A stretch of 5,176 nucleotides of DNA, taken from positions 1 to 5,176 of the forward strand of contig DASYSE010000012.1 of assembly GCA_036003705.1 (NCBI GenBank). The letters run 5' to 3'. The DNA comes from CALGFH01 sp036003705. Its GTDB lineage: Bacteria; Actinomycetota; CALGFH01. Both the position numbers and the translations under genes were made by a program. The notes under the pieces were generated by a model. It saw nothing but the letters and a program-made list of their open reading frames with translations, had not been told where the DNA came from and searched no databases. This document shows positions 1 through 5,176 of the stretch, one piece after another. Within the stretch, counting starts at the first letter, position 1. Each line of letters opens with the position of its first letter.

Positions 1-1128
1 GTAGTCGAGGTCGCATGCTGGGTCCGGGTCCTCGAGGTTGATGGTCGGGGGCAGGACCTGGTCGCGCAGGGCGAGCGCGCTGGCGATCGCCTCGAGGGCG
101 CCGGCCGCGCCGAACAGGTGGCCGGTCATGGACTTGGTGGACGAGACGGCCAGCTCGTCGGCGTGGCTGCCGAACGCCTGGCGGATCGCCTGGGTCTCGG
201 CCGGGTCGCCCAGCGGGGTGCCGGTGCCGTGCGCGTTGATGTAGCCGACCTCCTCCGGCCGGACCTCGGCCGACCGCAGGGCGTCGGCGAACATGTGGAT
301 CACGCCGCGGCTGGCCGGGTGCGGGGTGGCCACATGGTAGGCGTCGTTGGAGGCGCCGTAGCCGGCGACCTCGGCGTAGACCTTGGCGCCGCGGGCACGG
401 GCGCTGGACTCCGACTCGAGCAGGACAACCGCGGCGCCCTCGGCGATCACGAAGCCGGCGCGAGCGCGGTCGAAGGGGCGGGAGGCGGCCGGCGGGTCCT
501 CGTTGCCCGGGGCAAGGGCCTGCATCTGGCAGAAGCCGGCCAGCACCAGCGGGGTGATGCAGGCCTCGGTGCCGCCGGCCAGGATCACGTCGGCCCGCCC
601 CCGCCGGATCAGCTCGGCGGCCTCGCCGATGGCGTGCGACCCGGTGGCGCAGGCCGACACCACCGCGAAGTTGAGGCCGACCACGCCGAGCTTGGTGGCG
701 ATGTAGCTGGTGGCGGTGTCGACCAGGCAGTTGGGCAGGAAGGTGGCCGAGACCCGGCCCGGTCCCCTCTCCATCAGGATGCGCTGCTGCTCCTCGACGA
801 TCCCGATGCCGCCGATGGCCGAGCCGACGACCACGCCGGTGCGCTCCGGGTCGAGCTTGTCGATGCCCGAGTCCGCCACCGCCTCGTCGGTGGCGGCGAC
901 GGCGAACAGCACCCCGCGGTCCATTCGGCGGGCGTCCTTGCGCGATGCCACCGCCTCGGGGTCGAAGCCGCGGACCTCGCCGGCGATGCGGACCGGGTAG
1001 GCCGACGGGTCGAAGGCGGCGATGGTGTCGATGCCGCTGCGCCCGGCCAGCATCGCCTCCCAGGTCGATGGGGCGTCCAACCCGAGCGGGTTGACGGTGC
1101 CGATGCCGGTGATGAGTGCGCGTTCCAT
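1..1128 (-). CDS. fabF: Beta-ketoacyl-ACP synthase II (KAS II, FabF), C-terminus cut by window edge
   Basis: Condensing enzyme of type II fatty acid synthesis. It joins malonyl-ACP to a growing acyl-ACP with loss of CO2 in the cytoplasm. Translation on the minus strand from ATG at 1128 gives 376 residues still open at base 1. The FabF family is about 410 residues, so roughly 35 are missing. The N-terminus reads MERALITGIGTVNPLG, as in thiolase-fold ketosynthases. The nucleophile Cys160 lies in VSACATGSHAIG. The two catalytic histidines are His300 (NAHGTGTPLGD) and His337 (KSMTGHLFGAAG), with Lys332 beside the latter. This is the E. coli FabF set (Cys163, His303, Lys335, His340) shifted by three, so the enzyme should be active. 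The active-site Cys argues against a chain-length-factor paralogue; a ketosynthase for a specialised product cannot be excluded. No good Shine-Dalgarno precedes the ATG. The stop of the small acidic gene is only 16 bases upstream, which suggests translational coupling. Confidence 0.95.
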   Translation of the reverse strand, partial: MERALITGIGTVNPLGLDAPSTWEAMLAGRSGIDTIAAFDPSAYPVRIAGEVRGFDPEAVASRKDARRMDRGVLFAVAATDEAVADSGIDKLDPERTGVVVGSAIGGIGIVEEQQRILMERGPGRVSATFLPNCLVDTATSYIATKLGVVGLNFAVVSACATGSHAIGEAAELIRRGRADVILAGGTEACITPLVLAGFCQMQALAPGNEDPPAASRPFDRARAGFVIAEGAAVVLLESESSARARGAKVYAEVAGYGASNDAYHVATPHPASRGVIHMFADALRSAEVRPEEVGYINAHGTGTPLGDPAETQAIRQAFGSHADELAVSSTKSMTGHLFGAAGALEAIASALALRDQVLPPTINLEDPDPACDLDY

Positions 1129-1144
1129 ATGGACAGAGCGTAAC

Positions 1145-1330
1145 TTACCCGGGCGGCTCCTCGCCCTCTTCCAGTTCGTCCCTGGCCGCGAACAGGGCCA
1201 GATCGGGGTCGAGCCCCAGCTCGACACCCTCCTCGGCCACCAGCTCGTCCTCGATGCTGTCGGCCATCTCGTGCGGGTCCAGGTCGTCGGGCAACTGCTG
1301 CCGGCCCAACTGGTCCTCTTGATCGGTCAC
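1145..1330 (-). CDS. Small, strongly acidic hypothetical protein upstream of fabF
   Basis: A 61-residue protein of unrecognised family. The start chosen is GTG at 1330 because AAGGAGA lies at the ideal distance (seven bases between AAGGAG and GTG). A longer in-frame version from ATG at 1396 would add 22 residues but would ignore this site and run through the hairpin at 1365-1390. The sequence begins VTDQEDQLGRQQLPDD and ends ARDELEEGEEPPG. It has 22 Asp/Glu against only two Arg and no Lys, with no membrane segment, signal peptide or cysteine, so it is probably a soluble cytoplasmic protein. Helix-forming stretches fall around residues 20-34 and 44-58. Its stop is 16 bases before the fabF start, so the two are probably co-translated. 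That position is often taken by the acyl carrier protein gene, but the protein is shorter than an ACP (about 75-80 residues) and lacks a convincing DSL phosphopantetheine motif. Reality as a gene is supported by the ribosome binding site and spacing, not by homology. Confidence 0.62.
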   Translation of the reverse strand: MTDQEDQLGRQQLPDDLDPHEMADSIEDELVAEEGVELGLDPDLALFAARDELEEGEEPPG

Positions 1331-1337
1331 GGCGTGT

Positions 1338-1343
1338 CTCCTT
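1338..1343 (-). promoter_or_regulatory. Shine-Dalgarno site deciding the GTG start of the small acidic gene
   Basis: Read on the minus strand this is AAGGAG, followed by seven bases and GTG at 1330. It is the best ribosome binding site in the window by sequence and spacing together. It is the main reason for placing the start at 1330 rather than at the upstream in-frame ATG at 1396. Confidence 0.65.
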
Positions 1344-1364
1344 GTCCGGTCGTCCCTGATCCAT

Positions 1365-1390
1365 GTGGGGGGAGCTCCGGCTGCCCCCAC
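1365..1390 (-). terminator. GC-rich hairpin between kinase and small acidic gene, possible terminator or attenuator
   Basis: A near-perfect inverted repeat. The outer arm GTGGGGG (1365-1371) pairs with CCCCCAC (1384-1390). After one mismatch (1372 with 1383), AGC (1373-1375) pairs with GCT (1380-1382) around a four-base loop at 1376-1379. This gives ten base pairs, nine of the ten positions nearest the ends being G/C-rich. It lies 34 bases beyond the kinase stop and about 20 bases before the Shine-Dalgarno of the next gene. No run of U follows on either strand, so it is not a classical intrinsic terminator. High-GC actinobacteria often have hairpins without U tracts at gene ends. It could equally be an attenuator or an mRNA-stability element separating kinase expression from the acidic gene and fabF. 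Confidence 0.4.
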
Positions 1391-1424
1391 CGCCACTCAG
1401 GAGCGCGTGTGCCATGGTCGGGGG

Positions 1425-2858
1425 TCATACATAGCCGAGGCGGGTGGCGAGGTCTTGGTGGAGGGCCCTGGCCGCCCGCTGGGCCTCGGCGGCGTCGGGG
1501 CGGGGCTCGACCACGCGGACGGTTGCCGGGTCGGTGGTCTGGCCGAGCGCGAGCAGGGCCGCGCCCCGAGCGGACGCCTCCGGCTCGTCGACCACCCGGA
1601 CGGGGCGGCCGAGCACGTCGGCGAGGGTCTGCTGCCACCAGGGCGAGGCGACGACGGCCCCGCCGGAGGCGACCACCTGCGGCTCACCCGGGAGGGTGGC
1701 CGCCAACGCATCGAACCCGGCGGCCAGCCGGTAGCAGACGGCCTCCAGGGTGGCGGCAAGGATCTCGACAGCGGAGGTGGCCAGCGAGATCCCGGTGATC
1801 GCTCCCGACCCGGCGGCCAGGTCCAGCGGCGGCCGGGAGCCGGCGTGGTACGGCATCACCACCACGCCCCTCGACCCGGGCGGGACCGTGGCCAGCGCGC
1901 CCTCGACCGATCCCTCGACCGGCAGGGTGGTCACCTGCCGCAGCCAGGCGTAGAGGTTCCCGGCCCCGGAGAAGGCGGCCCCGCTCACCACCCGGCGGTG
2001 GTCGACCAGGTAGCGCCAGAGCTCCCGGTGCAGCGGCCCGGCCTCGTCGGCCGGCTGGACGGCACGGATCGCGGCCGAGGTGCCGATGTTGATGGCCACC
2101 CGGTCGGGCGAGACGCAGCCGGCGCCGACGTTGGAGGCGGCTCCGTCGCCGGTCACCGGGTGCCAGGTCGCCCCGGCCAGCGCCGGCCAGCGGCGGGCGC
2201 CGTCCGGGCCGAGCCGGCCCGTCCAGCCGTTCCCGGCCACCGCCGGCAGGGCCCGCTCGTCCACCCCGGCCAGTTCCAGGGCCTGGGCGTCCCAGGTGGC
2301 GTCGGCCAGGTCGAGCAGCCCGGTCCCCGAGGCCATGGACGGCGAGGCGCTCGGGTCGCCGAGCAGCTCGCCGGTCACGTACTCCGACAGCCCCAGGTAG
2401 CTGGCCGGGGCCGGGGAGAGCTCCCGCGCCAGCCAGGGCAGCTTCACCGTCCAGTACAGCGTGTGCGGGCGGGCGCCGGTGGTGGCCTGGAGGCGGTCCA
2501 TGTCGCCCCGCGACCGCAGCTCGGCCACCAGCGGCGCGGCCCGGGTGTCGGCCCAGGTGAGCGCCCCGGTCAGCCGGCGGCCGGCGCCGTCCAGGGCGAT
2601 CACCGAGTGCCAGGCGCAGGAGGTGGCCACGTCCTGGACGCCGTCCAGCTCCCCCCGGCCGTTCAGCTCGTCGAGGCACTCGCCGACGGCGGCGACCACC
2701 CCGTCGGGGTCGAACTCGGCCTTGCCCTCGTCGGTGATGTCCAGGTGGGTCGGGCGCCGGGCCAGCATGTCGGGCAGCGGGGCCCCGCGGTCGTCGAAGA
2801 CCAGCGCCCGCACCGACGACGTGCCCAGGTCGAGGGCCAGCACCCGCGCGTCCGCCAC
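1425..2858 (-). CDS. FGGY-family carbohydrate kinase, gluconokinase-like
   Basis: Predicted cytoplasmic sugar or sugar-acid kinase that transfers phosphate from ATP to the substrate. It has 477 residues, close to the family's usual 480-510, so it looks complete. The start is GTG at 2858, just after GGAGGTGA. Domain 1 opens with the phosphate-binding motif LALDLGTSSVRALVFD (residues 7-22). Segments SCAWHS (80-85) and LTWADTRA (100-107) match the gluconokinase branch better than glycerol kinase. The likely catalytic base is Asp238 in VTGDGAASN. The ATP-site motif INIGTSAAIR is at 257-266. The second FGGY signature fits at residues 352-372 (GAITGISLATSAVEILAATLE region). SGGAVVASPWWQQ (398-410) and DEPEASARGAALLA (425-438) complete the nucleotide domain. 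One oddity is HAGSRPP near 338-344, where many relatives have GERSP. Substrate is uncertain: gluconate is the best guess, and xylulose or another polyol is possible. It may be the first gene of a transcript continuing towards fabF. Confidence 0.94.
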   Translation of the reverse strand: MADARVLALDLGTSSVRALVFDDRGAPLPDMLARRPTHLDITDEGKAEFDPDGVVAAVGECLDELNGRGELDGVQDVATSCAWHSVIALDGAGRRLTGALTWADTRAAPLVAELRSRGDMDRLQATTGARPHTLYWTVKLPWLARELSPAPASYLGLSEYVTGELLGDPSASPSMASGTGLLDLADATWDAQALELAGVDERALPAVAGNGWTGRLGPDGARRWPALAGATWHPVTGDGAASNVGAGCVSPDRVAINIGTSAAIRAVQPADEAGPLHRELWRYLVDHRRVVSGAAFSGAGNLYAWLRQVTTLPVEGSVEGALATVPPGSRGVVVMPYHAGSRPPLDLAAGSGAITGISLATSAVEILAATLEAVCYRLAAGFDALAATLPGEPQVVASGGAVVASPWWQQTLADVLGRPVRVVDEPEASARGAALLALGQTTDPATVRVVEPRPDAAEAQRAARALHQDLATRLGYV

Positions 2859-2993
2859 GTCACCTCCAGAGTCTCCGGCCGTCTCTCCCTGTACCCACAC
2901 CTTCCGGTTGCTACCGCGCCCGATGTCCCCCTGCCGGTCCTGCCGGCGCGCTAAGGTAGGTCGCGTTCGGCCGTCAACGGTGGAACTGCGCAG
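2859..2993. promoter_or_regulatory. Divergent intergenic region between kinase and propeller genes
   Basis: These 135 bases separate two genes read away from each other, so promoters for both should lie here. On the minus strand, GGAGGTGA (2860-2867) is fully complementary to the end of 16S rRNA and sits directly before the kinase GTG. Its core GGAGG is only four bases from the start, which is slightly close. On the plus strand, TAAGGT (2952-2957) fits a TANNNT -10 element and would leave a leader of about 30 bases, but no convincing -35 precedes it. GGTGGA at 2979-2984 is a weak Shine-Dalgarno nine bases before the ATG at 2994. A short direct repeat of CCGGCAGGA type lies near 2932-2948 on the minus strand. 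No clear operator palindrome was seen. The promoter role is inferred from gene orientation. Confidence 0.45.
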
Positions 2994-4419
2994 ATGGAAC
3001 GGATGTCGCCGGGTCGGCGCCGGCGCCTGGTCAGGAGCGCCCTGCTCCTCGTCCTGGTGCTGGTGCTGGCGGTGGGCGGCATCTGGCTCCGCGACCGCCG
3101 CGAGGTTGTCACGCCGACCAGGGCGGCGCCCGCGGCGGCCCGCCCGGCCCCGGCCGGCGCCGCCGGGGCGGCCGCCGCGGCCGAGCGCCGGCCGGAGGCG
3201 CGGACCTGGCGCCTGCGGGTCACCACCCACCCGCCAGGGGCGCTGCTCTCGATCCGCCCGGCCGGCGGTGGTGTCCGGCGGGTACGCACGCCGTTCCGGG
3301 GCGCCGTGGCCGGGGGCGACCTGGAGCTGGCCGTCGCCCGCGCCGGCTACAACCGGCTGGTCCAGCGGGTCACCCTCGACCGCCACCGCTCGCTCGACCT
3401 GTGGCTGGACCCCGCCGGCCTGCTCCACCACAAGCTGGGCGAGCTGCGCAGCGGGTCCAACCCCAAGCAGGTGGCCTTCTCGCCCGACGGCCGCGAGCTG
3501 TGGGGTGTCGCTGCTCGGCGGGCGCGGCGTGGAGGTCTTCGACACCAGGACCCTGCGCCGGCGCAAGGCCATCCGGCTCGGCCGGCACGGCGCCGTCGAG
3601 GTGCTGTTCACCCGCGACGGCCGCACCGTGTACGCCAGCCAGATGGAGACCGCCTCGGTCTGGGAGATCGACCGCCGCAGCTTCCGGGTCCGCCGCCAGC
3701 TCGCCACCAAGGGGACCTGGAGCAAGGTCATGGCCCTCTCCCCCGACGAGCGGACCCTGTACGTGGCCAACTGGGTGTCGAGCGACGTCTCCGAGATCGA
3801 CCTGGGCAAGGGGCGGGTCCGGCGGCTGCTCAAGACCGTGCCCACGCCGCGCGGCCTCTGGCCGACCGCCGACGGCCGGCGGCTGTACGTGGCCGGCTTC
3901 CAGGACGGCGAGCTCCAGCGGATCGACCTGGCAAGCGGGAAGGCCAGGACGCTGCTGCGTACCGGCGGGGCCATGCGGCACCTGGTCGGCGACCCGGACG
4001 GCCGGCGCCTGTACGCTGACGACATGGGGACCAACCAGGCGTTCGTGGTCGACCTGGCCAGCGAGCGGGTCCGCAGGCTGGCCACCACCGACAACGTGCC
4101 CAACACCATCGACCTGACCCCCGACGGGCGGGTGCTGTACGTCTCCAACCGGGGCCGCAACGGCGCCTCCTACTACCGGCCCGGCCCGGAGTGGGGCTCG
4201 GTGCTGGCCATCGACACGGCCAGCGGCAAGGCGCTGGACGCCATGGTCGGCGGCAACCAGACCACCGGGCTGGACGTGTCGGCCGACGGCCGGCTGCTGG
4301 CCTTCTCCGACTTCCTCGACAACCGCATCCACCTCTACGCGGTCCCGCCGTATGCGGCGCTGGCCGCCGGCGGAGGCGGAAGGGCGGCGGCCCACCGAGC
4401 CGAGCTGGCAAAACGGTAG
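2994..4419 (+). CDS. Membrane-anchored PEGA-domain / seven-bladed YVTN beta-propeller protein, frameshifted at 3502-3505
   Basis: Probable extracytoplasmic binding or scaffold protein; ligand unknown. The start is ATG at 2994 with weak GGTGGA nine bases upstream. Frame-corrected length is 474 residues. In order: an Arg-rich cytoplasmic tip (1-14), one transmembrane anchor with repeated Leu-Val (about 15-32), an Ala/Pro-rich linker (40-68), a PEGA-like domain (about 72-138; VTTHPPGALLSI, TPFRG and ARAGYN fit the family), then a beta-propeller. Seven DGR-type repeats have their Asp at residues 165, 208, 251, 293, 335, 377 and 431, spaced 42-43 apart except the last, where about 12 residues (around NGASYYRPGPEWG) are inserted. 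Each is followed by a LYVAN/LYVS-like strand. The frame breaks after Trp170: one extra G in the run 3502-3505. Uncorrected, translation would run out of frame to a stop at 4017-4019; the remaining propeller could only be read alone from GTG at 3505 (304 residues). The cause may be a sequencing error or a real mutation. The HAD gene follows two bases after the stop. Confidence 0.88.
3480..4320 (+). repeat. Seven degenerate coding repeats (beta-propeller blades)
   Basis: The protein-level repeat, roughly [ST]xDGRxLYV followed by 30-odd residues ending in a ID/VD strand, recurs seven times with a DNA period of about 126-129 bases. The last interval is longer, about 162 bases. Conservation is much stronger in protein than in DNA. 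This marks an old, structurally constrained propeller rather than a recent tandem duplication. Seven is the usual blade number for YVTN/YncE-like propellers. Strand-by-strand blade limits cannot be fixed from sequence alone. Confidence 0.7.
3502..3505 (+). other. Frameshift site: one surplus G in GGGG run
   Basis: Before this point the protein reads SPDGRELW in one frame. After it, VSLLGGRGVEVFDTRTLRR continues in the next frame. Removing any one G of the run joins them as a normal propeller strand with the expected repeat spacing. Change from one frame to the other needs one base skipped. A four-base run is short for transcriptional slippage, and no stimulatory structure is evident, so an indel or sequencing error is more likely than programmed frameshifting. 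Confidence 0.85.
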
Positions 4420-4421
4420 GC

Positions 4422-5129
4422 ATGCGCCGGCTGGTCCTGTGGGACATCGACGGCACCCTGGTCCAGGCCGGGGCGGTCGGCCGCGACATCTTCGCCGAGG
4501 CGTTCCAGGCCGTGCTCGGCCGCGCCCCCGACCAGGTCACCGCCAGGGCGCTGGCCATGGCCGGGCGGACCGACCCCGAGATCGCCCTCGAGTTCCTGGC
4601 CGCCCACGAGATCGCCGAGGGGGAGCGGCACCTGCCGGCGTTCAGCGAGGCGCTGGTCACGGCCCTGGCGGCCAAGGCGGCGCTGATCCGGGAGCGGGGA
4701 CGGGCCCTGCCCGGGGCCAGGGAGACCCTGGCCGCGCTCGGCCGCACCGAGGGCGTGGTTCAGTCGCTGCTGACCGGCAACGTGCAGCCCAACGCCCTGC
4801 TCAAGCTGGCCAGCTTCGAGCTGGACGGCTACCTCGACTTCGAGGTCGGCGGGTTCGGCTCCGACCACCACCACCGGCCCAGCCTGGTCGAGGTGGCCAG
4901 GACCAAGGCCGAGATCAAGTACGGCACCGCCTTCGCGGGCCCGGCCACCGTGCTGGTCGGCGACACCCCCCTCGACGTCACCGCCGGCCGCGCCGGCGGG
5001 GCCAGGGTGGTCGCGGTCGCCACCGGCCCCTACGTGGTCGACGAGCTGGAGGCGACCGGCGCCGACGCCGTCCTGCCCGACCTGCGCGACACCGACAGGG
5101 CGCTCGCGGCCATCCTCGGGCCGGCCTAG
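4422..5129 (+). CDS. HAD-superfamily hydrolase, phosphoglycolate phosphatase-like
   Basis: Predicted cytoplasmic phosphatase of 235 residues, normal for HAD hydrolases with a helical (type C1) cap. Motif I is WDIDGT with the nucleophile Asp8 and acid/base Asp10. The region 15-90 is mostly helical and forms the cap, including AMAGRTDPEI as in Gph/PGMB relatives. Motif II is LLTGN with Thr118. The motif III basic residue is probably Lys162 or Lys166, with conserved-looking GGFGSD and Arg152 ahead of it. Motif IV is LVGDTPLDV with Asp181 and Asp185 to hold magnesium. All catalytic elements are present, so it should be active; the substrate cannot be read from sequence. A run of three histidines (149-151) lies in the GSD-R loop. 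The ATG at 4422 comes two bases after the propeller stop and has only a poorly spaced GGTAGG, so translation is probably coupled to the upstream gene. The shared transcript does not by itself prove a shared function. Confidence 0.94.
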   Translation: MRRLVLWDIDGTLVQAGAVGRDIFAEAFQAVLGRAPDQVTARALAMAGRTDPEIALEFLAAHEIAEGERHLPAFSEALVTALAAKAALIRERGRALPGARETLAALGRTEGVVQSLLTGNVQPNALLKLASFELDGYLDFEVGGFGSDHHHRPSLVEVARTKAEIKYGTAFAGPATVLVGDTPLDVTAGRAGGARVVAVATGPYVVDELEATGADAVLPDLRDTDRALAAILGPA

Positions 5130-5176
5130 CGCATCGCGCGGTGGGCGAGGGCCGCCGCCGTGCGGCGTGGCAGCAG

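Noticed and set aside
118..1143. Long plus-strand open frame of 341 codons opposite fabF
   Set aside because: Gly/Ala/Val/Arg-rich composition with no motif, and the opposite strand encodes a clear FabF with all catalytic residues.
1145..1330. Small acidic protein as the acyl carrier protein acpP
   Set aside because: Size and charge fit loosely, but it is 61 residues and lacks the DSL(D/S)xVELV phosphopantetheine context; only DSI is present. Not enough for the call, so left as hypothetical.
1365..2954. Long plus-strand open frame of 529 codons opposite the kinase
   Set aside because: It is antisense to a clear FGGY kinase, has low-complexity composition and no domain; a shadow of GC bias.
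3048..3076. CTGGTG-type short tandem repeat
   Set aside because: It simply encodes the Leu-Val transmembrane segment with preferred codons; no sign of a separate repeat element.
3502..3505. Programmed +1 frameshift in the propeller gene
   Set aside because: There is no known slippery motif for a +1 shift, no rare codon or stop at the site, and no obvious downstream structure. A single-base indel or sequencing error is simpler.
1425..4160. A continuous 911-codon minus-strand open frame covering the kinase, the divergent region and most of the propeller gene
   Set aside because: Only the last 477 codons look like a protein family. The upstream part is antisense to the propeller gene, has Arg/Pro/Ser-rich shadow composition, and ignores the perfect ribosome binding site before GTG 2858. 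Long antisense frames are expected at this GC content.
3370..4395. Minus-strand 341-codon frame opposite the propeller gene, with a periodic look
   Set aside because: Its apparent repeats (PAVGG/HVQ-like) mirror the propeller repeats on the other strand. No start signal or family supports it.
5141..5176. Plus-strand gene starting at GTG 5141
   Set aside because: Only 12 codons remain before the edge, no Shine-Dalgarno is present, and the encoded residues are uninformative.

Overview
The window is chromosomal DNA of very high GC content with strong G/C preference at third codon positions, GTG starts beside near-consensus Shine-Dalgarno sites, and densely packed genes. This suits an actinobacterium (Actinomycetota), perhaps an uncultured lineage, but that is inferred from composition and gene families rather than from a marker gene. 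No tRNA, rRNA, CRISPR array, insertion sequence or phage gene was seen.

Left half, minus strand, reading right to left: an FGGY carbohydrate kinase most like gluconokinases (2858 to 1425), a 94-base gap holding a strong hairpin, a 61-residue very acidic protein of unknown function with an excellent ribosome binding site (1330 to 1145), and, 16 bases later, a beta-ketoacyl-ACP synthase II (fabF) that runs off the left edge after 376 residues. The acidic protein and fabF look like a coupled pair. The kinase may share their transcript or be separated from it by the hairpin. An acyl carrier protein often sits just upstream of fabF; here the small acidic protein occupies that place but is not recognisably an ACP.

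Middle: a 135-base divergent intergenic region (2859-2993) that should hold start signals for both directions.

Right half, plus strand: a membrane-anchored protein with one N-terminal transmembrane segment, a PEGA-like domain and a seven-bladed YVTN/WD40-type beta-propeller (2994-4419). As given, this gene is broken by one extra base in a GGGG run at 3502-3505; dropping one G restores a clean 474-residue protein. Two bases after its stop begins a HAD-superfamily hydrolase of the phosphoglycolate phosphatase-like group (4422-5129), probably translated from the same mRNA. The last 47 bases hold no complete gene; a minus-strand gene may end here.

The genes do not form an obvious defence, mobile or biosynthetic system. 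The points most worth a second look are the frameshifted propeller gene, the PEGA-plus-propeller architecture, and the unknown acidic protein in front of fabF.
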